DNA of 64,000 nucleotides from Chlamydomonas reinhardtii (GCF_000002595.2 NC_057020.1:3389907-3453906), one strand, 5' to 3'; counted from the stretch's first letter, positions 22,494-37,471 are shown. The notes: generated from the letters alone by a model not told the origin. A program made the numbers and translations.

Positions 22494-25400
22494 ATGGGCG
22501 ACACCTTCACCGACGACCTGAAGGGGAAGGTGGTGCGCCAGGTATGTGACATTTATAGAGCCTCAACAGTAATAATAGGAATCGAAAGCGTCGGAACACC
22601 TGCCGCCGGCGCCGGCGAGGCCATGCTGCGCTGCACTCAACACTTGCACTGCCGCCTCTTTTCGTGTGGCCATAGATTGAGTTTTATTTCTCGGACAGCA
22701 ACCTGCCCAAGGACAAGTTCCTGAAGGAGCGCATTGCGGAGGACCCCAATGGCTGTGAGTGCGGGGGTTGAAGCAGCTCGGAACAGGGCCGGTGGCCACA
22801 GCCGCAACAGGGTGGACTCTTCTTGCCACGGTAGCGCAGAGTATTTGACGGGCATGCCTGGGCGAGGCCGCCCCACGCGCGGGCAACCTTCTATTCGGTA
22901 TGTCCCCCGCCAGTCCTCACTTGCGTCCTTCCTCTTGCCACAGTCGTTCCGCTGAACGTCATTTGCGCGTTCCAGCGCATGCGTGACCTGATCGGCGTAA
23001 GTTTGCCACAGACGCTGCTGGCTGTTTTGTGTACGTATCTGCGCCAGCGGCCAACCCTGGACAGGGGGACTCATGTAGGGGGCTTAGGCGGCAAGGGTTG
23101 CGTGGGGCATGCTCCAACCCCTACCAGATATCATCCCTTCTCTTGACGCAACTCGTTCGTAACTGCTCCACAGGTCAAGTCCCAGTCGCCGGACGCAGTG
23201 CCTGCCGACAAGCTGCAGCAGGTGGCTGAGGCGCTGGCGGGCTCGGAGTCGCTGGAGGTGGACGAGAGCAAGACCAAGGTCAAGCGGAAGCAGGTGAGGA
23301 ACAAACAAACTCTCAAGCAGGCCGGCAGCAGCCCTCAAGTTGCGTAGGTACCGTATCATCTCGGGGCGCATACCCGTACCTTCTTACAGCCCCCTTCCAC
23401 CAGCCCGCCGGCCTCCCGCCCACACCCCTGCCCTCACCCACCACTCCACTCCCCGCTCCTGCTCGCCGCCCCCGCCCCTTGCCGCATGCGCCCCTAGCCC
23501 CTGGCTCCCGAGGCGGAGATCGCCAAGGCGGTGGACGCGCGCAGCCTGTACGCGCGGCCCTTCCCCATGGACGCCACCGTGGACACCATCACCGAGCTCT
23601 TCAACGGGCACGGCACCGTCAACTGCGTGCGCATGCGGCGCCACGTGCGCAGCAAGATGTTCAAGGGGTCGGTGTTCGTGGAGTTCAGCAGCGTGGAGGA
23701 GGCGGAGAAGGTGCGTGAGCGTGGAGGAGGCGAGAAGGCGGGGAGGACGGGGGTTGGGACGAGCGGTCGCAGGGGGTTGGAAGAGCGGTTGCAGGCGAGC
23801 GTGCTGGCGCCGTGCTTCGCCAGCCTGCGCTTTGTCGTTGAAGCTGACGCGAAAGGACGCTTTGCGATCGCAGGTGCTGGCCAAGGCGGTTGAGTTCGCG
23901 GGCGCCACACTGCGTCTGCAGAAGAAGAACGACTATCTGGAGGGCAAGCGCAAGGCACGCAAGGCAGCGGGCGGACATGTGAGGCGGCGATTGAAGCGGG
24001 CGGGCACGGGGACCGTCACGGCAGGGGATGGGGTGGCTACAGGATGGGGGTGGCAGGGGTGTGCAAGGTAGGGATGTACAAGGCCCCGATACGACCAGAG
24101 CTGAATCCTTGGGGGAAGGACCTGGTGGTTACCGCAGATCTTACCCGACCTCAACTGGTCATGCCTGGACCCCCCTACCCCGCCGCGCTGCCGCAGCAAA
24201 ACTCGTCATTACATTTTGTGCAAACGTCCCGCCTCCACCCACACAGAACGTCGGCTACGAGTCGGACGACAGCAATGCCGGCCAGGGCCTGCCGGACGGT
24301 GCTGGCGGTGAGGTGGGCGGCGAGGTAGTGGAGAGCGCCAAGGCCAAGATCAGGGAGGCACCCAAGTCGGTGGACAGGCGGCAGGGGCAGGGGCAAAAGC
24401 GCAAGCAGGTGCGCGCTCGGGAGCTCACGGGTGCAGTCGGCTTGCGGGTGCAGTCGGCGATGCCATGGAAATCTTACCGGGGGCTTGGCGTCCTCTCCGG
24501 TCGTCGTCCCTGAGCCAGTCAGCCAAAGGCAGTATAGCACAGGACGGGGGTTCGGCTGGGTCGGATGAAGCTATGCCGTCAGCGACCTGGTGGCAAACCC
24601 TGACTCCTCAAGCTCACTTCCGCTGCTGGTCCACTCCACAGGAGGCTCCTGAGTACGACGAGGGCGACCTGGGCGAGGGGCCGCGCTCCAAGCGGCCCAA
24701 GCAGGAGGGAGAGGAGGCGGGGGCAGCGGCGGGCGATGAGGACATGGGCGAGGGCGACGGCGAGGGCGAGGAGGAGGAGGCCCCGGAGCCGGCGGAGCCC
24801 ACCTTCACGCCGGGTGCGTGTGCCATGGCGAGCGGCGTGTGCTTGAGGAGCGAAATGACAAGGGCCCGGAGTTGAAACCGTGCATGCAAGCATGCATGTG
24901 CGTGTATGTGTGGTGTTGAATCTGTCAAGCAACAGGAGAGGGCGGGTTGGGAGCGCCTCGTGTCGAGTGTTGGGGAGAAGGCGCACGGAACAGGGAGTTG
25001 GACTACAGCCACAGGTTGGGACTTGCGGACAGACAGCCCAAGGATCAAGGTAGCGCTTCCGTGCCACCACCTCACTCGGTCTCGTGCAATTTGGTGTTGA
25101 CGCGTTGCGCAGGCTGCCTGATCTCGTTCACGCTTGAAGCGGAGCTGCCGGAGCTCACGGGGCCCCGCGTCATCTCGGACGTTCTGGGCGGCCGCGACAA
25201 GGTCAAGTTCGTGGAGGTAAGCGGCAGTAGCGGTGTCATGGTGTAGGGCAGCATATGGTGCATGGCACATTCCAGGGCGTACAAACCAGCAGGCGGGGTT
25301 TCAGTCTGTAGGAGCGTTCTTTTGTTTGTCTGACGATTGCCGTTGCCTACCCACCGCAGCTGCTCGAGGGACGCAAGGGCGGCTTCCTGCGCTTCGCCAC

Positions 25401-25873
25401 GCCTGAGCTGGCGGCGGCGGCGCTGGCGGAGTTTGAGGGCCGGCCCGAGGACGAGCGGGCCATTGCCGGCATCAAGGGCACCATGACCAAGACCGAGGGC
25501 GACGATGAGGTCAACTACTACAAGCGGGTGAGTCTTTGAGTTAGCTGCATGCCGTCGGGGTGAAGCTTTGGCAGGATGCTCTGCAGATGCTGTGCAGCAT
25601 TTGCAAGGTTGGGATGGGCGGGGTTTGACAAAGGCGCAGGGCACCCAACCATTCAGCAATGCCTGTTTGACCCTCGTCACTGCAAAACAGGCGCAAGCGG
25701 CGCACGCAGCGAAGGAGGCCCGGAACGGTGGTGGCGGCGGCGGCGGCCGTGGCGGTTTCCGTGGAGGCCGCGGTGGTTTCCGTGGAGGGCGCGGCGGGCG
25801 CGGCGGGCGTGACGGCGGGCGCGGGCGTGGTCGCGGTGGGCGCGGCCGTGGCCGCGGGCGCGGGCGGCACTGA
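22494..25873 (+). CDS. SSB: La protein (LARP3), RNA polymerase III transcript chaperone
   Basis: Eleven exons (22494-22541, 22676-22754, 22944-22996, 23174-23293, 23498-23710, 23874-23978, 24247-24408, 24642-24813, 25113-25216, 25360-25527, 25691-25873) give 468 aa. The La motif (about residues 10-95) has IEFYFSDSNLPKDKFL and VPLNVICAFQRMRDL. RRM1 (about 110-190) has SLYARPFPMDATVDTI and KGSVFVEFSSVEEAEK. A charged linker rich in Glu and Asp (262-318) contains a KRPKQE stretch that could be a nuclear signal. A second, atypical RRM (about 320-408) matches the xRRM of genuine La. The tail is an RGG/GGFRGG repeat ending in RGRGRH. La binds UUU-OH ends of nascent Pol III RNAs in the nucleus. The RGG tail is an added RNA-binding element. 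A TGTAA at 26807 is a possible but distant poly(A) signal. Confidence 0.94.
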
Positions 25874-26073
25874 ATACCGAAGCTAACTGGCGACAGTCAG
25901 GGAACGGCATCCAGGAGTTGTTGGTAGGCTCTGCGCCGCTTGCCCATGAAGGCGTTTCCTGATTGTCAGTGTCTTGCGCCAGCTTCGAAGGCAGGCGGGA
26001 CCAGGTGTGAGTGCAGCAGGCGACGTTGGTACACGCTGCTTTGGATTGTCCGGGGGGAGGAGGTAAGTAGATA

Positions 26074-26132
26074 GGATGGCCCGCAGGCTATGCCAAGCAA
26101 GGTCATTGGCGGGATGGAGGTTTGGCGATGGG
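26074..26132 (+). repeat. dispersed repeat copy A (partner at 28780-28829)
   Basis: Shares with 28780-28829 the word order GGATGGC..GGCTATG..GCAAGGTCATT..GGCGGGATGGAGG..GCGATGGG, with small indels. The two copies flank the Ala-rich coiled-coil gene. The element type is unknown. Confidence 0.55.
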
Positions 26133-26644
26133 AAAAAATAGTATAATGGCGGTTCTAGGACAGCTCCGACTAACCCCCAACTAACTCGTGTACGGCACCC
26201 CAAACCCCCTCAGCCGTACAGGAGGTAGCGTGGCAGTCGGCAGCTGCGCGAGTGTGAGCAGGTCGTTGTACGGCGGCCCGGCTCGGAAGCTACCTGACTG
26301 TAGTAACGCACACGGGTCGTTGGCGGTTGTCGGCAGGCACGTGAGTGGGAGCTGGCAGTTGGGCGAACACGTGTGTGGGAAGCTGCGTCTGAGCACGGTG
26401 GAACACGGCGGAGGCTGGCGGTTGGCGTGGCGTGTGAGTGGGAGTGCATAGTCGTGCGCGCGCCGTCTAGGAAGCTGCGTGTGTGAGCTGTGTGTAAACT
26501 CAGAGGGAAGCATGGGGCTGACCCCTGTCCATAGGCTGCCTCTAAGCGCACACGTTTTCACACGGTTGACAGTTGGGCTGCAGCGCGGGTGGGACTCGCT
26601 GGAGTGCATGAGAGTCGCTGGAGTGCACGCGCGGGCGGGGCGCA

Positions 26645-26733
26645 GGGAAACTCAGCGGAAAGTCGGCGAAAACTCGACAGAAACTCGCGAGAAACTCAGC
26701 CGAAACTCGGGCGAAAGTCCGGCAAAACTCCGG
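26645..26733 (+). repeat. 8-unit tandem array with exact 11-bp period
   Basis: AAA(C/G)TC cores start at 26648, 26659, 26670, 26681, 26692, 26703, 26714 and 26725, each separated by GC-rich spacers. The spacing is exactly 11 bp throughout while the spacers vary. Confidence 0.8.
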
Positions 26734-27031
26734 ACATTGGCGCACTGTTCGGACCGTTCCGTTCAACTTTCGACGCTTCAGCTTCAGCGCTTCCGAAATC
26801 TCTGCATGTAATTGCAGTCCACTCTTTACCATTCTCCGCTTCTCGCTCCTGCTTGGCACACAGCACCATATATATCTGAAGGCCTCAGACCGCGGGCACG
26901 GTGCAGTGCGTGGCATTGCAAACCTTACAACAGAGGATACAACAGACACGTTTGCAAGTCAAAGAGTTTCGCCATGGCCATGTGCACTACAAGTGTTGCT
27001 CAACACAGCAACCTGCAACTCCTGATCTAAC

Positions 27032-28091
27032 TCATCCCCAGGGGAGCTGCCACCCAACCATGATCATCCCCAGCCACTCATCCGCCAGCGCCGAAACCTT
27101 GCTGCACGTCTCGAACGCGGGCGCCATCCCCAGCACGGCGATGATGTCCGGTGCGGGCAGGGTGAAGCTGAAGGCGACCCAGCAGAGCCCAATGATGGCT
27201 TTCCGCGTCTGCAAATAGGGGTGCACCATCAACTAGGGTTGTGATGAGACCCCTTGCCACATGACGCCAACCAGCCGCTTGGAGAGAGCTGCGGCCGCAC
27301 GAGCGTAGTAACCCCACATGCACGCAGCGAGGACGAGAGCCGACCACCCTGCCACCTGCGCAATCGTGAATACCAGCTTTCAACACACGCAACTGATACG
27401 ACACAATGGGCAGGGAATGATGCAACAGGCTCTGCTAAACTCATCTCCCTGATTCATGATAAACTCATCTCCCCCTTAACAGACACTCACTGCAGCGTTT
27501 CCCTTCTTGTTGTCCGCCAGCGTCTGCTCCGCCCCCGTCGCCTTCTCCGCCTTATCTGCCGCCACTTTCGCCACCCGCGCCCGCGACGCAGCCGCCTCCG
27601 CCTCCGCCTGCACTCTCGCCACCTCCGCCTTCTCCTTCTCCTCTGCCACCTTCGCTGCCGCTTTTGCCGTCTCCGCCTCGGCCTCCGCCTTGGCCGCCTC
27701 CGCTACCGCCTTGGCCGCCTCCGCCTCCGCTATTGCCGCCTCCGCCTTCGCCGGCTTCCCCGCCGCCCGCACCTGGTGCAGAAGGCGCAGCTGGCGCTCT
27801 GCCGCGGGCGAAGCGGCGGCAGCCGGCCGCGGCGCGGCAAAGCACGCCGCTGCCGTCACGCCGGTCACGATTGCCCGACGACAGTTTCCCTATGAACGGT
27901 GTGCAAGCACATAACCAGGCGCAAATATATGTTGCCGCATGCCGAAGCTGAGATGCGACGTGGGGAGGACGCGAATGACTCAGGGCGACAACCTCAGGGC
28001 GCCATTGTCGGGCAGCTATCTTTGAGGCACCTTAAATACAGTGACATACCGGTGGAACGCCCAGCGCCCGGAGCCGCTGGGCCCACGGCAT
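27032..28091 (-). CDS. Ala-rich coiled-coil protein with C-terminal hydrophobic segment, unknown function
   Basis: Proposed exons 28091-28050, 27889-27491 and 27208-27032, all phase 0, give 205 aa. The start (ATG at 28091, MPWAQRLRALGVPP) was chosen because its GTATGT donor closes the frame; it is the weakest part. Residues ~15-40 resemble an organelle transit peptide (RRAIVTGVTAAACFAAP). Residues ~45-145 are a continuous Ala/Glu/Lys heptad-like helix (AEAEAAKAVAEAAKAEAEA). The C terminus holds a hydrophobic stretch, IIGLCWVAFSFTLPAP, followed by DIIAVLGMAPAFETCSKV. The family is not recognised. A chloroplast membrane location is inference from the N terminus. Confidence 0.5.
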
Positions 28092-28251
28092 GGCTGGTGA
28101 CCGACTTTCAAGCAGGCCAGGTCCTCAAAGATGGATGGGCGTTAAAAGTGCGTGTCGAAGCCGCGATGCAAAGCGATGAACTGAAGCATAAACTACAGCA
28201 AGGCCGCGTGCTTTGTACCTCGCTATCTAGACTGGTATGGGCAGAATGGCA

Positions 28252-28800
28252 TTATCCGATAACTATCAAATAACGCAAGGCGCACGTCAGCTTGAGCGAA
28301 TTACGGCCCGCCACGCTCCAGTCCTGACGCCATGGGGGCCAAGGTTGCCACGCCCCAGGGGTGATGCTAACAGTACTTGATGGCGTGGGCACGCTGGCGG
28401 CGGGCTGCAGAGCTGCGTGCGCTGCATGGTTGCGGGCTACTGCCTTGGAGGGTGTGTAATCCAGTGCAGATGTATGAAGGGTATGCTCATCATGTACAAC
28501 ATCAGCACCTGTTTGGGAGGCCACCAGGGTCATCATCCAAACGGGCGTGACACCGGCGCCAAATGCGTCCGGGGGAATCAGGTTGCCGTCAATGCCCACC
28601 AGCCTAAAGTTGTGCAGCTTGCCGCGCAGAATGGAGGCGTTTCCCACCCGGATGCCTAGCAGGTTGCTGGGAATGATGCGTGTGAATACTGAGCCAACCA
28701 TGGGCATCATCTGGTACCCCGCGCTCTTGGTGAGTGATGAGTAGGAGTTGCCCTGGGTGAGGGTGTTGCTCTCAATAAAGGATGGCGGGCTATGCTCGCA
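28252..28800 (-). CDS. orphan coding-like segment, possible partial gene or relic
   Basis: An open minus-strand stretch with protein-like composition. It includes NTLTQGNSYSSLTKSAGYQ, MMPMVGSVFTRIIPSNLLGI and NFRLVGIDGNLIPPDAFGAG, then MMTLVAS before a possible GTGCTG donor. An acceptor-like TTATTGAG lies just upstream, at the edge of the dispersed repeat copy B. No start or clean continuation was found and no family is recognised. It could be an exon of an unresolved gene or a decayed insertion. Confidence 0.3.
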   Translation of the reverse strand, partial: CEHSPPSFIESNTLTQGNSYSSLTKSAGYQMMPMVGSVFTRIIPSNLLGIRVGNASILRGKLHNFRLVGIDGNLIPPDAFGAGVTPVWMMTLVASQTGADVVHDEHTLHTSALDYTPSKAVARNHAAHAALQPAASVPTPSSTVSITPGAWQPWPPWRQDWSVAGRNSLKLTCALRYLIVIG

Positions 28801-28829
28801 AGGTCATTTGGCGGGATGGAGGCGATGGG
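28780..28829 (+). repeat. dispersed repeat copy B
   Basis: Partner of 26074-26132; see that entry for the shared words. Confidence 0.55.
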
Positions 28830-29636
28830 CGGTATTGCTGTAGCAGGACCTCGGATACGTGCAGAGCCGGTTACGCGCGGAGCACAGGCACAAGTGATGA
28901 GGCAACACTTCGCCTGTGGGGCTGTTTTGCAATGAAATAGCTGAAGTGGCTGTCTGTCCTCTCCCACGCTCCCACCAATCAAACCAAAACAGAAGTAGGG
29001 CTGGACAGAATGTCAGAATCGCAGTGCAGTGCACGGTTCTCGCACGTTGCTACTGTGTACTGTTGCACTACTTGTTGGGTCACTTTTTACTGGGGCTATA
29101 GGGCACCGCTGCTCCTCACCACGACTGGTCCACGGTACCCACGCATCAAGTGAAGCCCGGACTCCGGAGCGACGTGGCGAAGCGCACGCATTTGCTGCTT
29201 CAATCCTCTGAACAGTTAAATTCGGTAAGCCCGCTTCTCCTGTCGAGAAAGAGTCACCCTTCTTGTTTTGCTGACTAGTGACTGCACCTGACTGCAGAGC
29301 CTTACACCCCAGCAATCCCTCCTCCGCACGTAGGGATCGGACATGCTCACACGGCCAGACGTTACACAACAGCGCTAGGCGGCGCATGGTACCATGGGTG
29401 CCATAGCTAGCGGCCGCGCGAGTTTCTTGTCACTCGGATTTTATCTTCTCGCCTCTTGATCGCCTCGTCCCTGCGTCAGCTCCATGGCCACGATGCTGGC
29501 CGTGCATCCCATGCGCAGCCAGGCGCCTCCGCTGGGACGTTCTACCTCAACCACCACACGTTACTGTACACTGCTAGGGCAAAACTGACGCCGTGAAACG
29601 GACGTGCCTCCTCATGTCGAGCCGCGGCGAGCCCAT
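28830..29636. other. intergenic region downstream of PSAK
   Basis: No supported exon. Holds the candidate PSAK poly(A) signal. The word CAACACTTCGCCTGT near 28903 recurs near 41134, suggesting another dispersed fragment. Confidence 0.35.
29362..29366 (-). terminator. TGTAA poly(A) signal candidate for PSAK
   Basis: TGTAA on the minus strand about 270 nt after the PSAK stop. TGTAA is the usual volvocine poly(A) motif. A second TGTAA overlaps the PSAK stop codon itself, which is too early to be used. Confidence 0.45.
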
Positions 29637-30959
29637 TTACAGAGCGCCAATGCCCTTCAGGCCCAGCACAATGCCAACGCCCAGACCGTGGCCAGCAGCG
29701 CCCATGGCCAGCACGTCCACAATGGTGAAGCCTGCGGAGAGGGGACCGGGCGAAGGGTCACATACGTGACTAGTTCGTGCTTTCATTGCCGAGGGTGACG
29801 GCGTTAATGAGCTAACGTTTGGGTACACATCTTGCCCTGTGTCCTTGCATATTTTTGTACTGCACTACGGCGGGTTTGTCCCCTCAGACCGCCAATAACT
29901 CGATAAGAGCGCCGTCCCGACACCTATTTGCAGTGCCTCCCCAGGTAACGCTGCAGCTTTCCCAGCCACCTCCGGCACCCAACATGCATCGCCCACACCA
30001 ACCGCCTGCCCTGACCCCATGCCGACAACGACTCACCAGCGGGGTCGTTGGAGATGACGCCAGCCGAGTTCTTGGAGTCCACCAGCTTCAGGCCAGCGGT
30101 GGTGTTCTTCTTCACGGTGGGGGCCAGGCCGAAGCGGGCAGCGGCCAGGGTGGCGGTGGTCGAGGCAACCATGATCTACATGCACAAGGGCAGGCGATAT
30201 TCAGGTGTCATGGATGCGTTCCTAAGGCCAAGGTTTGGGCTGCTCCTTTGCGATAGTGCTCGTCACATTTGTTTGAATGCACTGCTTCCCAGCTGAAACA
30301 CGGGCGCCACGCTGGAGCGTAGCTCCGACTAGGTGGCCAGAGGGGTAGCCATGGGGAAGAGGCGGGCGCCGGTTGGGTCACCCGGTGTGCCCCGGAACCC
30401 ACGGTCCCGTAGCCAAGAGAGGTCTCAGATCATATGAATGAATGTGTGATCTGACTGTATCATAGCTGCTCATGCACGCTAGCGCCACTTGCGGACGCGA
30501 AGGAGCCTCCAACGAAACGATTGTTCGGCAAATAGGCTCCCGGCGCCACACGACGCTAGCTCACCAGGTTGGTCGACGAGCCAATGAAGCCATCAGCGCG
30601 CACAACCACCGAGGAGCGGCGAGCAGCCTGCGATAGGACACCACCAAGGCCGGCCCTGGTCAGAATGCAAGTGAAGAACAAAGAGCTCCGAATGCAGCTG
30701 CTCCAAGAGCCTGGCGATGGAGCAGCTGCCGACAAACATTGACTCGCTAGCCCGCTGTGCTTCGCCGGCTGCGCTGAGCGCAATCATCAGCTGCACGCCA
30801 CGGCGGTGCCCCTACTACTGGCGCCAGCAATACAAAACGAGGCCATCTGCTGATCAACCATGACTCTGACAAAACATCATCGTTCTGCTGCACAAACATG
30901 CTGAGCCTGCCCACCTTGGTGGGGCGGATAGCCGAGGGGCGAGTGGCCAGGGCCTGCAT
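29637..30959 (-). CDS. PSAK: photosystem I reaction centre subunit PsaK, chloroplast precursor
   Basis: Four exons (30959-30915, 30627-30565, 30175-30037, 29731-29637) give 113 aa, the length expected for the algal protein. Residues 1-25 are a transit peptide (MQALATRPSAIRPTK, then AARRSSVVVRA). The mature chain begins near DGFIGSSTNLIMVAS. It has the first membrane helix, the stromal loop APTVKKNTTAGLKLVD, and a second helix in FTIVDVLAMGAAGHGLG ending GIGAL. PsaK is a two-helix subunit at the edge of photosystem I that helps bind the LHCI antenna. Sequence matches the Chlamydomonas protein almost throughout, as recalled. All junctions are GT-AG and close in frame. Confidence 0.95.
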
Positions 30960-31948
30960 TGTTGCTGGTTGATAAATTGAGGTGATACTTGAGAGACGAG
31001 GACAAGTATGCACCAAATTTGTGCAGGAGCTCGCAAATGCGCGCAGGGGGCAGTGAGAGATCCGACTTTGTCGTGCAGTCATTTTGCAGATGCACCGCGG
31101 CAAGTGGTCTTCGCTTGCCCACAGCCTTTGAATTGCTTTGCGAAGACCTCGTTAAATGTTCTAATGACCTCAACCGCGAAGCCGCGGACCAGCTTGCAGA
31201 ATTGGCATCTGAATGCATTTTCCGACTGCGCTGTTCTGAGGCTGCGCTACCTACAAGCAGCCTCAGGATCCCTTTCAAAACGCGTATGAGCGAACGAGTA
31301 GCTCGAGTGTCACGCGGGGTTTCGCCGGGTGTATCGAAGTTTCGCAGGGAATGCGTGCCTTGGTGCCTGACCCGTCTCCCCCCGACCTCCTGGTTCTGTA
31401 TTTTAATGTTGGATACGCGTACGAAGTTCTAGCCTAGTGAGCTGCTGACACGGTGCACGCGTGCGAGCGGTTGCGGGCCTCCCCGTGTTGAAGCCTGTGC
31501 ACCAGCAGGGCCTGACCAACCTACGGCCCCAGCCCGCGTGTATCCCGGGGCATGCTGTCTTGAGGGCCACTGCATGCCATCTGAGCGTGGAGAAAGCACC
31601 ATTGTGTACGGCCAACGAGCCAAGTACTGATACTGCTGGACACATAGGTCATTTGCCACCCCTAACATCCCTCCGAAGGCACCACCTCTGCAGCTTCATC
31701 ATGCGTGTCGACGTGACTTGCTGTGCCTTCGCCCCCGGCAACGAACGCCGACTCAGTACCCTGTTCCTTCACCACCAGCTTGGGCGCCGCGCCTGCGGTC
31801 CCATGACCCCTCCTCCTCATCCTGCTCCGCCCTTGCACCAACACACCCCAAGCGCCCTAAGCTACCCCAGATCCGCACGGCACAGCTGCACACCTCTACT
31901 GGCTACCACTGCCAATGCTGCCGCTGCGCCGAATGCCGCATTGCCTAT
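30960..31948. other. PSAK upstream region and proteasome 3' region
   Basis: Should contain the PSAK promoter and 5' UTR and the 3' UTR of the proteasome gene. No supported exon and no certain promoter element was seen. Confidence 0.35.
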
Positions 31949-35006
<3,058 letters not shown>

Positions 35007-36587
35007 TCAGCGCGTGCGTGTGCGCCCGGTCGGCCGCAGCCCCGTGCCCGGCCTGCTGCCGGCGCAGGAGGCGCAGCTGATCCAGGGCCGCTCGCAGCAC
35101 TGCACCATACGTGGGTGCTCCGCCGGGTGGCGCGGATCATCGCAACACTCCAGCTTCTGCCGCAGATCGAACGGCTTCGGCACGTAGTCATGCCTGCACA
35201 CAGCGTGCATTGAACAGGGACGCACTTTGAGGCTTGTTCACGGTCATAGCACGTTAATCATGGTCGTGGCGAGGGCCTGACGACGGTCGGTGGTTGCAGC
35301 AGCCACCGGCCAGGTCAGGCTTCTTCAATTTTCATGTCATGGCCCACTGTCTAGTTTTACACATGGTATGCCCGCCCCTGTCCGCCAGCCCATTGCTCAC
35401 CCGTAGGTGGTGATGGTGGGCACGTGATTGCTGGGCAGCAGCGGCGCACTGGCGCGTAGGTCAGGCGGCGCCGCCGCCTTTTTGGTGTAGTTGTCCCGGT
35501 ACTCGCTGGTGCCGTCCCACGGCACGGACACCAGTGGCCGGCCCGGCTCCGCGGTCCAGGGCCGCACCTGCCTGGGCACGTACTCGGTGTTGTACGTGGT
35601 GGCACCCACGAAAGGGGCGGACCTGGGGAAGGAGGAAGAAGCAGAGCCGAGTGGGCGGGAGGAAAGATTGTTAGAGAAGATTGTAGGGTAGCAGCAGGGT
35701 CAGGGCTAGTATGCATGGTGTGGCAGTGCGTGTCCGGGAGCCCAGGAGGCGGTGACACGCAGGACGTGGTACGCAAGGCGCCAATGCGGCAGTGCGGCAC
35801 ACTCTATGGTTTACGGTGCGCTGACGTGCACACTGCGCGTGCTGACGTGCAAATGCTCTTACACAGTCCCCAGTCGGACCCAAGCGCTCCATCTGAATGC
35901 CCTGTTTCTCAGTCACTCACCACGAGGCGTCTGGCCCCTTGGCCCGCCGGTCCAGGTCCGCTTGCTTCTTAATATACTCATCTGCCGGATTCAGGAGATT
36001 ACGACATGACAGGCGTTAGATGGGCTGGCACCGGGGGTCCGTCGAGTGATTGGGCAACACCCCGTCGCTTCCAAACAAGCCCCAACACGACGCCCTCACC
36101 GTTGTAGGTCGTCCGCCCGTCAAAGGGCAACGACGCCAGCGGCCCCTCTGCCCGGCGGGCTGACTGTGCGCGCCCCTGCTTGGGCGTGTAGTCGGCACGG
36201 TTGGTGGTCTGGCCGTAGAAGGGCGCGCTGTCTAGCAGCGGGTTCCCTGCGCAGTGGCCACACACGCACACACACGTATACATACCGTATAGCGTTTGGC
36301 ATGGCCTGATCATGCTGGTCAACATTTTGTCAATTTGCTGACAACGGTGCAGATCGTCGATGGGATGCATCCATGGATATTGTATGCAGTAATGCAGTAT
36401 GCTAACTGCGGCACTTTTCCTGGCATACCGCATCCCGGGAATGCAGGGACGCAACGCACCTGGTCGCCGCCGGTCTAGCGGTACAGACTTAGGTGGGTAC
36501 TCTCGAAGATACTCAGTGTTTAGCGAGCCGTTCAGCCATTTGCTCTCCCGTTGCGCGCGGCATTTACGCACGCCGCAGACGTGGCAC
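35007..36587 (-). CDS. SAXO/FAM154-type stabiliser of axonemal microtubules (5' exon missing)
   Basis: Five exons close in frame: 36587-36460, 36246-36100, 35981-35921, 35622-35401, 35193-35007. The N-terminal part has a Cys cluster CHVCGVRKC typical of SAXO proteins. It is followed by repeated microtubule-binding-like modules: LNTEYLREYPPKS, APFYGQTTNRADYTPKQG, PFDGRTTYNGDEYIKK, GATTYNTEYVP and TITTYGHDYVPKPF. The recurring pattern is F-x-G-x-TTY-x-x-x-Y-x-P/K. SAXO proteins bind inside or along cilia doublet microtubules and protect them from cold or drug. The first exon, which must end in phase 2 and supply the start codon, was not found. The C terminus is Arg/Thr-rich. The specific flagellar protein name is not assigned. 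Confidence 0.8.
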
Positions 36588-37471
36588 CTGCATTGCAGGA
36601 TTGGGGGCGTGCCGGTGCTGAAATGGGGCCCAAACTAGTACGGTACAATGTGGATGCTGTAACCCACTTTGTTTGCTCCTACTCTCCTAGGCCTCCCCGG
36701 TGAAGCTCTCCCACCCATGCTCACCAGTTCTTGCAGCAGCAACAGCATGCGGTGCGGCATGCCACGCATCCGTCGTCCCGATGCGTGGCCTTCGTCCGCG
36801 ACTGCAGTGAGTTCGGGTTGGACACGTCCGCACATTTGCAAGGGTCCAGCAATCCAAGTGCATGACGACGTAACCGTGAATAATTGCATCGTTTTGAAAC
36901 ACGCCGCAGCCGCTATGCGCAGCGCCCGAACTCCGAAGTTATAAAGTTGGCATACTCCTCCTAGGGCAAACTCACACTATCCATGACATTCAACCGATTC
37001 TTTTTTACGTCCTCTCTTTCTTCGAACTGTGTTAGAAAGGCTTCAAGCAGACGTGCCCGCCGATGGCCATCGCGGCCCCAAACAAGCTTGCCAAACCGCA
37101 AAGCTTACCTGGCTTCTCCCAGAGCGGTAAGTGCCGGTCCCAGCCATGGTGCTAGGACTGCCTACCAACGCCACAAATCAACGCCGCGTTCAAGGACAAA
37201 ATGCGTGTTCGAAGGCGCAGGTTCCCTAAGCACAGCCGATAGGTACGTTCTTGTTGTCAATATTCGTTACTGCACAAGACTGTCGCAATATCAAAGCGAT
37301 GTGTAGGCAAAAGACAATAGCAAATCAGATGACAGGCCCGCATGGGAGCGTGCCGTCGTGCCGGTTATGTTGAACCCTCTCCCCAGACGCTCTCAACCCC
37401 ACCCCCCGGGCCCACCCCACACCCCTCGCGCAAAGACAACCCCGCCTACCCCAGCCAAGTTGCTCCTGCTC
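36588..37471. other. probable 5' exon(s) of the SAXO gene and mTERF 3' region
   Basis: The missing SAXO first exon should lie here. A minus-strand ATG at about 36984 (MDS, then GTGAGT) was considered, but its phase does not fit directly. No other coding signal. Confidence 0.3.

Larger units (their letters stand above)
25874..27031. other. convergent intergenic region with repeats
   Basis: Contains one copy of a dispersed repeat (26074-26132) and a phased 11-bp tandem array (26645-26733). No supported coding exon was seen. Confidence 0.4.

Noticed and set aside
27899-28273. 124-aa plus-strand open frame
   Set aside because: Antisense to the first intron and start of the coiled-coil gene; composition is ordinary but there is no motif or splice evidence.
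30989-31432. 147-aa plus-strand open frame upstream of PSAK
   Set aside because: No ATG context, motif or splice support; it overlaps the likely PSAK promoter and 5' UTR.
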